DNA of 64,000 nt from Euwallacea fornicatus (GCF_040115645.1 NC_089553.1:4030001-4094000), one strand, 5' to 3'. Counted from the stretch's first letter, positions 51,501-62,395 are shown. The notes: generated by a model from the sequence alone, not told the origin. Made by a program: numbers and translations.

Positions 51501-54500
51501 ATGAGTCACTTAAAAAATATGACTCAGCAACCTGTTGGACGTGGAAAAATTCACATCTGCATTCCTTCAAATAGGGAAAATATGGAAGCTTCTCTCTCTT
51601 AAATGGCACACACTATATGAAATTATTTGCAATAAGTGTTAGTGGTTCCTCTCACATTCAAAGCTCGCCTTCAAAATTTTTCCGCACTTTGAATAGGAGG
51701 AAGATGGTAAATTAAAGGGCTTTATTCGTCTTATTGACTATCCTTATGCGACACAAGCAATACGAGGTGAATGATTAAAAATAAAACAAGAAACAGTACG
51801 TTTCATAAATCGGTATGTACCAGCCCATCTAGTAAAATAGCAATATACGTGGTGTTCGATTACAAGAATAAAAATTTCATCGTTTTTTACCTTATGTCGA
51901 ATTATTCTTCATGTACTATTCCTTATGTCGTACGATTAGTAATACAGAAAGTGGCTAATTTCATTTTTTTTTAATAAATACAGGGCGACTCAAATGAGGA
52001 GGATGAGTAATTCTACTTGGAACGCCCTGTATTGCGAAGATTTTTTAAGATACTTATAAGAAAGTTTTGGTTTACCGGCAAATTTACAATTTCACCAATT
52101 TTAATAGATAAAATTAATTTGTTCAAGTTTCAACGTTCTATCTACGGGTTTTAAGGTTATGCTCGATTTTCTAAGTTAAACCACGCCTATGTACCCCAAT
52201 TCGGCACTATTCGTTTCTGTTGCTGTTCTTAAAATACTTAGGTAAGAATTTCTGTGGTATCGGGGTGAAAACCTTGCCAACATTAGTTGTGAGTTATGAC
52301 AAATAATTAAATTGCATAGTTATACTACCATTACAAGATAAAAATAGGACAAATCAACAAACGATTAGTGGGAAAATAGTATTAGAACACTTTGGCGATC
52401 CGCCCACTCTGGATATTGTTATTTGTGACAAAACAGTCAACATCGGGCGAATTTCAAATAATTACCAGCGAAAAGACTGCTCCAAGTTGGGGTTCTGGTG
52501 ATTTTTAACGGCTTTTTCCCACAACATACTGTATCTGTTACCACATGGAGCAGACTTTTATTGCCGAATTAGAACGCGAGCAGGGTTCGAAACGCTAAAA
52601 TATCGTTTTGAGGGAAAGTCGACTCTTTATGCAGGGAGAACTACTATATAAAATCATGAATTAAATAGCAAAATTAGTTTTTCGGGGAAAAATTTTAAAT
52701 TTGAAATGTTTAGCATTTATCACAACGTTATTACTGTACTTTACCGAAGTTTTATTACTTAAATGTTTATTTTTCTAATTTTATTACTTTATATTTATTG
52801 AGTTTACTTCTGCACGCCTGCTAAATATTCCAAATTTACGCATAAAATCATGGCTATTTGCGCAAATATGTTTATTCATTCAAAACAATATTTCCAGAAA
52901 AGTGCCCAATATCTCTTGATTGATGACTCGTTGGGATACGAACGATCGACAACGAAATGTTGCATTAAACGGTACAATCGGATATTTATTTCCAAATTGC
53001 GATGACAAAACTTGGAAAAAAATGGTTTGAAGTATTTCATAGGCATTGACTACCAAAGAATAGACACGCTATTCGATGAGTTATTTTACCAATCGCATGC
53101 GCGCAAGCACGTAACGATACGTATTTAAAGAGAAATTAATCGTGAATAAAATAAAATTTTCTTCCAAATTAGCACCTTAATCGTGACGTTATTGTCATTA
53201 AATTGCACATATATTTTAGTGAATTAACGCAAAAACGAGAAAGAAACACAGATCTGCACTGGAAAAAATAATGTTGAACGAGCATTCGAAAAACGAAACG
53301 ACTCGTTTAACAAGTCAATTTATTTTCAGGAAACAGATAAAAACTGCATTAAGGAAGTGTTCTTAGTTCTTGAAAATAACGAATAACGAAGCTGTAAAAA
53401 GAAATAAATACGAATTCTAATTTTAAAACTTTTTTCCGGACACTTCTGGAAGCAATCTGGCATTTTTAACTCCTTTTTAACTACTTATTAACCATTTAAA
53501 CTCGCAACTTCGCTGCAGTTCAACCAATTCGTTATTTCGTGTTATTTCAAAAATTGCAATTGTAATCCATCGAATTTGTAACACTTTGAATATTACACAA
53601 ACCAGGCTGAGATACTTGGAAAAATTGGTGGTGGGGTAGGAGGCAAGAGGAGTTCATTACTTTAGAGATTAAACGAGAAGGAAAATATTATTATTATTAT
53701 TATCATTAAACACTAGGTATTTCTTTCAGAAGTGAAAAATATGTGCAAATTCCAGTTAAGCTCGGAGATAAAAATGAAAACGCTCGGCCTCAGCGACCCC
53801 AATGAATTGACATTACTTTAACGTGTCACAAATTTTTCGTTATTTCAAAAAAACTGCGCAAGTAGCCATAAAATTGCAAATTATCCGCATTCTGCAAAAC
53901 CCGTATAAATCCCTTTTTTAATTACAGCATTATTGCAGAATATCAACGAAACACGATGCATTCATCAATAAGGCCCAATTCCAGATTATAATTAAAAGAG
54001 AATATTTCAACGTTAAATATGTAAAATGCCTTAATGAAATCGTTAAAAAAAAATTGAATCTTTTAAATAATGACCCTTATCAAAAAATACATTATAACCT
54101 TTGAGACCTATCTGCTTTGGAAATTTCGCAGGGCTCAAAGCTCCAAAAGGAAGGCAACCAATTACCTGATTCTCCACTAACATGGCCATGTCCATGAACA
54201 TGTCATGCAGTTCCCTAATCGAATTTTCTAATTTGATAATATCGGCATGACGAGCCTCTATGTCTGCTAAAGTCTGCTTGGCTTGTTGCGTTTCCATTAT
54301 GATCTAATAATGCACGTAAAAAAGAACTTTAAATTGAAGTTAACCTACTTTCAGCGAATTTGAATACTTACACCTTGCGTAAACACAGCTGAATTGTCTT
54401 GTTCTAACATTTCCTCTAGTTCCTCGTTTGTTGTTGTTCTTCCGGCTAAAGATAACAATGTAATTTGTCATGACCAGCAGCTTTACATAGCGAAAATATT

Positions 54501-57500
54501 ATGACAAGCAGACTGTGAGTCGCAGGAAAATGAACCAATGATAAATGCTCTTGATTCACGCAAGCAAACCAAAAACTTACTGATTTCCAACTGTCTCATT
54601 ATCCTTGCTTTACACCTTTCCCTGTAATCGGTCTGAGTCCTATTGTACTCGGTCATCACCTCCACGAACTTTCTGGATAGCGTGGATTGTTGGATTTTTC
54701 GTATCCTGAGATCTGCCGAGTTCTTGTTGGTTGTTTCCTCATTGTCTATCCCCTGCTCTATAACTATATTGAAAAAAATTATTAACATGGATAATAGGTT
54801 ATAACGGAGATTAGATTTTTTTGGTCGGGCAATGCATTAAAGCAGTTCGATTCATCTTCTAGGCAAAGAAAATGTGACAGACGGAAAAGATTGATGGACC
54901 GGCAACAAACATGTAGCCTCAAAGCTATGCCACCTTTTTTACACCGGACTTGTATACTTAGTCAACAGAAATTGGTATAAAAAGGTTGGAACAAAGCTCC
55001 GGCTTTCACAATTTCAATATCTCCACTCAACGAAACTTATTTTTCCCATAAGGAAATCAGGGCAACTACTGCGCCCGCTTGGGAATTTAATTATTAAAAG
55101 CGGTAATACATTGGGAAACGGCTTCTCTAGAATTCTAGAAATGTCACAACGTCCCTCAAGAGCTCTTAATTGCTTAAATTCGCTCTGTAATAGCTAGTAA
55201 CCTCACCGAGTTATTGCTGATGAAGAAAAGTAAAGAAGTAAGTCTGATCTGGATAAAGTCGCATATTTTGTCTTCGTTCCTGAAAAAGTTGTTGACTTCA
55301 CCCGTTCAATACGACTGCGCGAATAACTTCTACAGATGTTAAAAAATGCCAACTGCCTGTGGCTTCTGCCTCTTCATCTATTTGATTTTACCCATTCGCG
55401 TTCTATTTTCCATTCCATTGCCTAGGCGTAAAACATACAGGACGTCCCAAAAAGAAACTCAATACGCTAACCCATTTTTCAAACATACAGGTACACAACG
55501 TAGCAAATTCGATTGGCATTTCTCAAAACTGTAAGATATACAGGGCGTTAAAGTTCGGTTTTCTTCTTTTGCCTTATTCTATTTCCATCGAAGTGTACAT
55601 TGATGGATTTCCCAATTATTCGCTTAAATCCGCAGGGTGTTTTTGCCTGGGGCAAGGCCCCCTTTTTGCAACCATGTCGAGTTTCCAGATACATGATCAA
55701 TTACGATGGCTTCTCTTGATCCCGCTAGATTATTAAATGTAATTTTTTCATAATTTGTTGCGTGTCTAGAAATGCAAGTAGGAACACACGAAGCAAATAC
55801 ACTTCTTAAGGAAAAAATCGTGTGTGTTCCTAGATGCTCTTGCAAATAACTGGGAAAGAGTGGCAAATACAAGAAAGACGCAAGAGGGAAAAAAGTTGGC
55901 CATCTGAAATGAGAATTTAAATATGGACAAAATCAATGTCCGGTTACGAGGAAATTCGCAATTCCCACTTCGATGCCGAAATTGCGTCAAATATCCATCG
56001 TCTCTTTTAGTAAGATATGTGGAGGAGGTGGTGCCAGCATTGAACGTTCAGTCCCGAAGAAATTGGATACTTTGATTTCGACAAAGTAATTTGCCTCAGA
56101 TATCTATCCTTTTTTTTTTGACTAGGATATATGGTAGGATGGTTCCCTACCTCCGAGTCCGTTTCCCAGGGGATTCGATGGATAAACTACGTTAGATCCT
56201 CTCTTTCACTAAGAATTGTGAGGGCTGCTCTCCCAGAGTCCCGAGGCTAGAGCTTTCGAATTTGATGGATAAATTCCCCAAAAATCAATCCTCTCCTTTT
56301 TCAGGATGGGTGGGAGGAATACTGCAGCCCTTAGACTCCATTTCCGAGGAGAATCGAGTTTCGATTATCGATGGGTGGATCGCGTCAAACATCTATCTTT
56401 TCTCAATAGGATTCAAACTATATAAAATTTTGAAACGGTCACATTTGTCGATATATGGAAAATGGGGATTATATAAACCCAATTTAATAGAGTATTAATT
56501 TTTGCTTTATTATACTCATAAATTTTATGAATAGGCATTTTAAGGCCATAAAAACAGTGACATTTACACATTAACATATGTATATGTATGAAGAAATTGA
56601 ACAAAATTCTCTGAATATTCAATAACTATAACGCCCGTTTTTCCATTTTATACGTCAAACAATGGAACATTTAAAAATAATTAACATCACTTTAAAGAAT
56701 TAAAAACGAAAGAATTTGAGACTTTCAACGTTGTGTTTATTTTCGTCTTAAAGCTTTTGGTCTCTCTCTCTCCACCAACTGCAAATAAATCCCGAGTAAA
56801 AACTTACGGTATTGCTCTTGAGCTTCCTCTACGTCCTTAAAAACCACTAAAGGAGAAAACCCATTTAAAGCTCCAATATCATGATTGTAAATGAGGGCCG
56901 ACAAAAAGCTCAGATCTTAATCCCGGCTATTAATTACCTTCAACTCGCTCAAGCGCGTGCAATGGGAGACAAGTCACAACATGTGCATTTTGAGTTAAGT
57001 TGTTTTTTTTTTTTGAGTCACGAACCACATGAGAATTGTTCAAGATCGTATCGCCTTTTGGGATGTCGAAACATAAACTCCGGCGACAAAGTTAAGTAAC
57101 ACAAGTTAGTCGCCCATTTTGCGACTTATTCCCTGTTGTTCGCGCTTCAGCGAATTATTCGCACATTTCTGAAGCCAGAGCTCAGTGTCAATCATACAGA
57201 GTGTCCCCGAAATTCCCGAACCAAAAATATAAGACGTTCCGAGCGAACTTATTTATATCCAATGGGGCTTTGTTTTTTCGCTACAGGGCCGGCTCTCAAA
57301 TATTCGGTTGCTTTTTGAAAATAATAGCGCGTGGTTTGTAAATAAAATGTGTGTTTTTGTTTCCTACAAAGTTTCCCCCTGCACAGATTATTTTCATTTT
57401 TTCTCTGCCGTAAACCGAGTTTATTTTGATGCTTTGCAATAAATTATTATTGTGAAAACAATGTTAAAAAAATTGTATTTTGCGTTTCGTACGCAACAAC

Positions 57501-60500
57501 AAAACAAATATTCCGTACATCTGACATACCGATTGTGTCTGCAACGGTTGTTGTTCGTCGCTGTTGAGTTTATTGTAAATTGAATCATTTTTGGTTTTTT
57601 AAAATAAAAATTATTCTATTTCTAAGAAGGCGGACATGTTCGTATGTGAATTCCGTCAGGGAAATGGAAGTATGGGTCTATCCTACCAAATATCTAAATC
57701 GCAGAATTTCGAACCATCAAACTTTCGCCAGTATTGAGAGCCAACTTACGGAAACGGGCAGTTTTGCTCGGACACACCAACACCGAAAATTTAGAAGAAT
57801 GAAACATGGTGCGGTCCCAGTTGGTTGGTGAAATTCCCATGGAAGTAGAAGGTGCCTAAGACACTAATAATTCCCAATATAAAAATAACTGGTAAGAAAG
57901 CCTTCCGGAGGACCCTTGAGAGGTAAAATTATGCTTATATGTTTATGGCAAATATCGAAAAAGCTGCCTGTATAAGTCTGAAACGTGGTATTAGTAAAAA
58001 TTACAAATCGTAAACAATTTGATGAAGGAAAAATGTTTCCCTCCATCAAATCGCTGCATGATGCTTCTCGCTGTTGCTTTTCAGATCACAATGATGATGC
58101 AACTTTTCGAGAGCCTCATAAATGAAAAACAAAATATGTTAGAGAAAAGGTCTTATTAAAATTAAAAAAAATAATAATTAAAAAGTGGGTTGATTTATAT
58201 TTAGCCCGTTTCCGAATGATCCTATTAAGCAGCGAATAGAAAAAAAAATTATAATATGTATTAACAATGGGGTTTATCTCTAATGTACAAGAGAGGTGTA
58301 ATTTTTTTGCCAATTTCCAAACTCGGAACGCCGATATCTCGGAAACGTGAGAGGTAATTTTCTTGAAAAATATCTCAAATCTATTGTCCCGATGCGCCTC
58401 GCAACTCCACGAAACTGCTTTAAAAAGTGCACTTTCGATATACAACTTAAGTGGTTCCCTACAAGACCCATATGTTAATGGAAATTACCGTTTTTGTTTG
58501 ACGAAGGACCAGATTTTTCTGCAGAAGCCCGACACGGCATTTGGCTATAAGCTCGCATAAATATCGTTCTGCCCTTGGGCCGGTTACGTTTTCAACAGAT
58601 CGAGACGAAATGTTCAAGTTGATAACGGCTTTATCTTTATCACACGCCTATGCATATTAATTACGACCATGACGTATTTAACACTGTGTGAAACTTTGAA
58701 TAACTATCGTCATCGGGAAATGTCAAACTTCGTTTTCGATGAAGTTCTCTCAACAAAGGGAAATAATTTTTTTCATTTCGTCGGGGCACGTTTGCATAAT
58801 GAAGTTGCCGTCTGGAATTTGCAACTTTTCCCCCCATTTTACTAAATCTGGAAAAATCGCATGTTACTTTTTATCGTGTGTCGTTTCCACGACCGATTAG
58901 CTGTAGCTGCACAAAAGGCAGATTATAATGCTTTTGTACGTTTTCGTACCAATGTCACTTCGTTGCTGATTAAGTCTGATGCCAGTGAGACGATGAACAA
59001 GATGCTCGCAATGCACGCTGCGCTGATACTCAGAATATTCGGGTTTTCGTTTGTTCCATACAGTCATGAGGTACGTGGTTGGAATATCCATGAGTTAGTG
59101 AGTGAAAGTGGACGCCGTTTGACTGTCACTTTGCGAGTGAAAGGGGATATTGTTAACGTAATTCTGGCTCTCGCTTTTGGTGCTCGGGGGTATGTTCTGA
59201 TTGTTGTTTCTTGCGATTTACAGTTAGGTTTTTAGCAGGTTAATGGGCACGAAACAATTAGAATTTTAGTTGAAGTCGAAATGATTTGCCAACTTGGCTC
59301 TTCCGAAAGGCACTTATTAGAGCCACGTTTGAACGCAACCGAAAAATAATATCGCTACTTGAGCTCTCTCCAATATTTTTAGAACTTTTTTTACGAATTA
59401 ATACTGTTTTTTTGTCGTTCACGTCTCAACTGTGTACGCCTCTGCCCCAAGTCGGAATCAATTGAAAACCATAACTGTTTTGACATATTTTTTCCATGAA
59501 TTAATATCGTTTTGTTTTATTTTTATGGAATTATTGGACCCGTTGTAATGCCAAGTGGGTTCAATGGGAATAACGTTTTCTTGCCGAACACTTTATCCGA
59601 TTCATCAAAGGATCTTCCATCGGCGTGCGCAACCCACATTCCACGACGAAATGTGGCTTATGCACGACGGGGCACCACCCCACTTTAGTGTAAACGTTCG
59701 TGGATTTTTAATTAAAACATCCTAAGAGATGGATCCGAAGAAGCAAGGATGCACCCATAAATTGGCCGGCAGCATCGCCCGATTTAGGGCTTCTAGACTT
59801 TTTCCTGCCGGTGGGAGCTCTTAAATTAAAACCGTATGCTTCCCCTGTCGTCGCGGAAGCTGAGCTACCGCAAACAATTTTCAACGCTGCAGATTGTTTT
59901 TAAAATAAGCTCAACACGACGCTCAACGATAAATTGTTTAAAACGAATTTATTTATGTATTCAAGAAAACAGTCGACATTTCGAACATTTGTTATAAGAG
60001 ATAAACTAAATTGGTAGTTACTTGGAATTACAACTTTTTGCATGTTTTCGCTCCGACCAAATACCAATGATGAGTTGCAAGGTATCGTAAATAATGCTTT
60101 TTGTAGAGAAACTGTATAATTAGCGGGAATTTTACGAGAGACAAAGAAGTTCCAAAACGAGATCGGCTCGCGGCAGAGACAAAATAAAAGTCACTTATAC
60201 AGGGGGCAACCAAACTATCCGCTTTTATTTACGAACCACGCGCCATTTTGAATATTTTAACGCATTGAAAAAATAACCCACTCACATTAAAACACGTCAA
60301 TTTACGTAGCAAATCTCAGCTCTAATATTAGTGACCATCGATAAGAGCTTTTATGAATTACTTCGAAGAAACGACATTACCTTGAAAACTTGGGCGCCCT
60401 GTAGCTGTAAAACGAAACCACATTAGACATACAGTAGGTAAGTTTGCTTGGAACGCCTTATTTTTGGTTTAGAAATTTTCGGTCAACCCTTGTACAGTTA

Positions 60501-62395
60501 ATTTAGGGACACCCTGTATATTTGAGAATCCTGACTTGGGATAAATTTTAGGTCGACGAAGACCGTGACGCGGAAAGTAAGCTATAGTGCAGTATACAAA
60601 GTTTGGATGAGAAAAGACAAAGATTTAAGCCAAGTTATAGTACCTAAAGGCTGATTTTTGATAGAGTCGCATAGAAAAACATTGTTTTTAACACGGCATG
60701 TAGTAACCATAGATTTCCAGGGGTTTTCAATCTCACGTTTCTCTCAAGAAAGCGCTAAAATTACATTTCTCACTAATCAGCTTTTCGAGGCTTTGCAGGT
60801 CTTGCGTATTTTTCGCTTAACTTCTGCGGCATTAATGAAAAACGCTTTACTTGTGAACTTTTTCAATATTTGAATCTTCTGAACCGAATATCTTCGTTCT
60901 CGCATTCGGAAGTATGAAAAAATTGAAACAAATCATTCAAATCCATGGCAAACAACGAATGCCCGTGCACTAATACTAGTTAATATGTATTTTTCGCTCT
61001 ATATAGAGTAAAATACAGTTACCCCTTCTGCACATTAAAGACGCTTTTGTAAGGGTGGGAAAACCATTTACACACAAATGGATCGAAAGTTTTTGTTTAC
61101 ATCTTAGTTTCCATGGCGGAAACGAGACTTTACGACCGGCGGACTTTTTTTATTTTTACGGCTCGTCGCTCTCGGTAACGGAGCGTAAAGTAAAAATACC
61201 GCTTGTTAATTTTTAACTGCCTTTAATCAACTATCTAGGCATAATATTCTGTTGGTACATAAAATATTAAAGAAATATCATTTGTGCGGAAAATGTTGTG
61301 CATACCAGACCGTGTGCCGATAGAAGGATTACACCCTTGATCAAATAAAGCACTGAACCCAAGCTTCGGCCGTGGGCGTAATATTCTTCGTTTAGCCCTT
61401 TACACGCAAATAGCCATTGCAGGACCGACACCGTACGTTCTAACAGATCGAATAATTACACGCAAACCAAGAATACGCTCATCGCTAATGACGTCCACGT
61501 CATTAGAGGGCAGATGACCGTTTAATTATGTTAAATTTAAGATTCAGTCAACTGCGTAATTTATTTTTTGCCTGCCCTGTATATCTCTGGACCGACTAGG
61601 AATGTGGAGGAAAAATTGAATCGTTGGCATATTTTAACAAATTTTAAAAGAACGAAAAAGCTTTATCGTTTTGAATTTATTGCGAGTCACAGATTCTCAC
61701 TATAAAGCAATTTTTATGATGTCGCCCTGTAACTCTGCATGAAAGTTAAAAACTGAAAATCAGAAAAATGCAACATCGTGGAATTATTCATCGCCCATTG
61801 GCGAGTCAAATTTGGTCTTTGCGGCCCCAGATCAGACGTTCCTCCATCTGCGCTTATACGTCGGTTTGTGGTCGATTGAATTGCAGTCTTTGATATATTG
61901 CGTTACAGAGGACAGTAGAAAGACGGGCGTGGTAAAGACATGCTTACCAACAATTTGTAATAATACAGGTTCAATATTACGTTACACCTGGGCGTTCACA
62001 TAAACCGTCACGAAATTCTATTCACTCAAACATATTATTGAACCCAGAGCACGAGGTACTAAGGAGGTACCACGGAAAAAAAAAACGACAAGTGTGACGC
62101 AACACTTTGCACAGCTAAGCCCTTTGAATAGAGGGTCGCCAAATAACAAAACGTTGCGTCACAATAGAGGGGTGGAAAACGTGCCACGTTAGCCTTATTA
62201 ACCACTTAACCATACACCTCCTGAACCAGAAAATTTATTCCCTCAATAGGGCCTTTCATGTACAATTTTACACCCTCAGCATTTTATTTATCTCTGTAAT
62301 ACACGTAATAATATACCTACCCTTTAACTTGGCACGAACTTTGTTGGCAGTTTTTTTTATATCGCTCATAAGGTCTTCAAGTTCCTGCTTCGTCT
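37537..62395 (-). CDS. Syx1A: Syntaxin-1A, plasma-membrane Qa-SNARE (5' exons beyond the window)
   Basis: Syntaxin-1 pairs with SNAP-25 and synaptobrevin to drive vesicle fusion at the plasma membrane and binds Unc18. Exons seen: 62395-62321 (Hb), 54763-54581 (end of Hb, Hc), 54445-54372 (linker), 54303-54166 (SNARE motif up to the zero-layer Gln). Alternatives follow: 49639-49529 or 49066-48956 (rest of SNARE), then 46952-46878, 41253-41173 or 37620-37537 (membrane anchor and stop). All junctions are GT-AG with matching phase. Landmarks include QELEDLMSDIKK, FVEVMTEYNRTQTDYRERCK, TTTNEELEEML and ENSIRELHDMFMDMAMLV. A possible 39-nt microexon lies at 56846-56808. The N-terminal peptide and Ha helix must lie beyond base 64000. 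The TM exons are too far apart for one continuous 3' UTR, so alternative polyadenylation is likely. Confidence 0.9.
37985..38665. mobile_element. Foldback element in a syntaxin-1A intron
   Basis: The left arm (about 37985-38125) contains CTTCCGGTTTGACCGGAAAT, then AGCTGCC, then TTTCAAATGGGGCC. The right arm (about 38517-38660) carries the same strings inverted. The two match over about 120 bases with scattered changes. Each arm holds its own small palindrome, TTCCGGTTTGACCGGAA. No transposase is encoded. A related palindrome, CTTCCGGTGTCACCGGAAG, lies at 29164-29182. Confidence 0.7.
41173..41253 (-). CDS. Syx1A: Syntaxin-1A alternative terminal exon B: membrane anchor
   Basis: The acceptor is AATTTATAG; the exon encodes 26 residues, KKIMILVCVSVLIVIASASI followed by YAKFFG, then TAG. 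The anchor is less bulky than A, with small residues (A, S) on the outer half and a Lys near the extracellular end. An AATAAA (minus strand, 40391-40396) lies about 780 bases after the stop. Confidence 0.85.
   Translation of the reverse strand, partial: KKIMILVCVSVLIVIASASIYAKFFG
41708..43009. mobile_element. 1.3-kb TIR element in a syntaxin-1A intron
   Basis: Left end TA + CGGGGTGTCCCGCAAAAG; right end, inverted, TA + CACCGGGTGTCCCAGGAAAG. The similarity continues inward: GCAGGGTGTTAAAATTCAAT at about 41818 pairs with inverted GCACGGTGTTAAAGGTTCAA at about 42940. The arms are therefore well over 100 bp. I find no transposase remnant inside. A related single arm (CAGGACGTCCC, then CAGGGCGTTAAAGTTCGGTT) occurs at 55438-55560. 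Confidence 0.6.
45533..45564. repeat. (TG)16 microsatellite
   Basis: Sixteen TG units in a syntaxin-1A intron. On the sense (minus) strand of the gene it reads as CA repeats, a class known to bind splicing factors of the hnRNP L type; a role here is unproven. Confidence 0.95.
46878..46952 (-). CDS. Syx1A: Syntaxin-1A alternative terminal exon A: membrane anchor
   Basis: The acceptor is TTGTTTTTCAG; the exon encodes KKIFIIICLIILLVVLIVIL plus ATTL and TAG. The anchor is an almost uninterrupted run of Ile, Leu and Val. A single Cys is at residue 8, as in the other two anchors. An AATAAA on the minus strand at 46566-46571 lies about 310 bases after the stop. Confidence 0.85.
   Translation of the reverse strand, partial: KKIFIIICLIILLVVLIVILATTL
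47320..47660. repeat. Diverged tandem repeat, period about 100 bp
   Basis: The motif GTACCRTTYARYGA recurs at 47373, 47473 and 47575. A second motif, TTGCTGGGAC-like, recurs at about 47326, 47423, 47524 and 47625. This gives at least three copies of a 100-102-bp unit with many substitutions. The 86-codon minus-strand frame here is a by-product. It lies in the intron between the alternative SNARE exons and anchor exon A. Confidence 0.7.
48956..49066 (-). CDS. Syx1A: Syntaxin-1A alternative exon C2: diverged, syntaxin-4-like C-terminal SNARE half
   Basis: This exon has the same length (111 nt), phase and acceptor/donor layout as C1 and lies 462 bases downstream of it. It encodes GELVDRIEYHVSTTQNHVAE, then GHEQLKSAQEYQSKARK. 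Aligned without gaps, layers +1 to +8 read V, I, V, T, V, G, L, A. The +6 Gly and a bulky +7 are what syntaxin-4-type proteins carry, so the exon converts the half most involved in membrane-proximal zippering. The matching length, intact frame and splice sites argue for a functional, mutually exclusive exon rather than a pseudoexon. Confidence 0.85.
49529..49639 (-). CDS. Syx1A: Syntaxin-1A alternative exon C1: canonical C-terminal SNARE half
   Basis: This 111-nt, phase-0 exon encodes 37 residues, starting GEMIDRIEFHVEHAVDYVQT and ending QSRARR. The acceptor is ATCTAACAG and the donor CGG|GTGAGT. The residues at layers +1 to +8 are I, I, V, A, V, A, T, A, as in neuronal syntaxin-1. This should be the form that supports fast neurotransmitter release. 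Confidence 0.92.
51981..52032. repeat. Short inverted pair with CAGGGCG ends
   Basis: ATACAGGGCG at 51981 and CGCCCTGTAT ending near 52032 are exact inverses about 32 bases apart. The ends match the TA + CAGGGYG pattern of the long-TIR elements, so this may be a minimal deleted copy. Confidence 0.6.
54166..54303 (-). CDS. Syx1A: Syntaxin-1A exon: N-terminal half of the SNARE motif
   Basis: This 138-nt phase-0 exon encodes IIMETQQAKQTLADIEARHA through ELHDMFMDMAMLVENQ. Its last codon is the conserved zero-layer glutamine, so the exon carries layers up to 0 only. Everything after the ionic layer comes from one of two downstream exons. The donor is CAG|GTAATT. Confidence 0.92.
54372..54445 (-). 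CDS. Syx1A: Syntaxin-1A exon: linker
   Basis: This 74-nt exon (acceptor TATCTTTAG, donor GGT|GTAAGT) encodes GRTTTNEELEEMLEQDNSAV and FTQG. This is the linker between Habc and the SNARE motif; in rat the LE pair in this segment stabilises the closed form bound by Unc18, and here it reads LEEM. It ends in phase 0. Confidence 0.9.
54581..54763 (-). CDS. Syx1A: Syntaxin-1A exon: end of Hb and Hc helix
   Basis: This 183-nt exon follows TTCAATATAG, and the donor is ATCA|GTAAGT. It encodes IEQGIDNEETTNKNSADLR, then RKIQQSTLSRKFVEVMTEY and NRTQTDYRERCKARIMRQLE. These match the Hc helix and the start of the linker that folds over the SNARE motif in closed syntaxin. Joined directly to the Hb exon, the split codon gives Val where Drosophila, as I recall, has Gly. 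Confidence 0.9.
55980..56415. repeat. Degenerate tandem array, period about 90-115 bp
   Basis: Four to five units repeat the order ATC(C/T)ATC, CTCTTTT, GGATATATGG-like, a GA/CC-rich core, CCGTTTCC(C/G)AG and GGATTCGATGG. The clearest units start near 56098, 56190 and 56280. It lies about 400 bases downstream (in transcription) of the candidate microexon. Confidence 0.5.
56808..56846 (-). CDS. Syx1A: Candidate in-frame microexon of syntaxin-1A
   Basis: A 39-nt segment lies between a strong acceptor (TTTTCTCCTTTAG) and a near-perfect donor (CC|GTAAGT). It lies between the Hb and Hc exons and keeps phase 1 at both sides. Inclusion would add 13 residues containing VFKDVEEAQEQY, an acidic, helix-friendly sequence, within the end of Hb. 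A GA-rich tract (minus strand, 56759-56773) lies just beyond the donor. No known syntaxin segment matches it that I recall. It may be cassette-spliced or a chance splice-site pair. Confidence 0.4.
57197..60516. mobile_element. 3.3-kb TIR transposon in a syntaxin-1A intron, with transposase relic
   Basis: Left end TA + CAGAGTGTCCCCGAAATTCC; right end, inverted, TA + CAGGGTGTCCCTAAATTAAC. Inward, left arm AAGACGTTCCGAGCGAACTT pairs with inverted AAGGCGTTCCAAGCAAACTT, and TTTACAAACCACGCGC pairs with TTTACGAACCACGCGCC (60225). The right arm holds about 120 extra bases. On the plus strand at 59652-59900 is a DDE transposase relic (see separate entry). It could be the decayed autonomous relative of the shorter elements. 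Confidence 0.6.
59652..59900 (+). pseudogene. DDE transposase relic inside the 3.3-kb element
   Basis: WLMHDGAPPHFSVNVRGFL carries the second catalytic Asp. After a frameshift, INWPAASPDLGLLDFFLPVG carries the third, and KPYASPVVAEAELPQTIF matches the usual C-terminal continuation. The pattern is that of insect mariner/Tc1-superfamily enzymes with a DFF third motif. The N-terminal half is not recognisable. Confidence 0.7.
62321..62395 (-). CDS. Syx1A: Syntaxin-1A exon: Hb helix of the Habc domain
   Basis: This 75-nt exon enters in phase 2 after TTTCTTTCAG and leaves in phase 1 at AAAGG|GTAGGT. It encodes TKQELEDLMSDIKKTANKVR and AKLK, matching the Hb helix of insect syntaxin-1A. It is the most 5' syntaxin exon in the window; nothing upstream to 64000 matches the Ha helix. 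Confidence 0.9.

Noticed and set aside
58861..59235. 124-codon open frame on the plus strand
   Set aside because: Inside the 3.3-kb TIR element and upstream of the transposase relic, but no transposase motif is visible in it, so it is not called as a gene.
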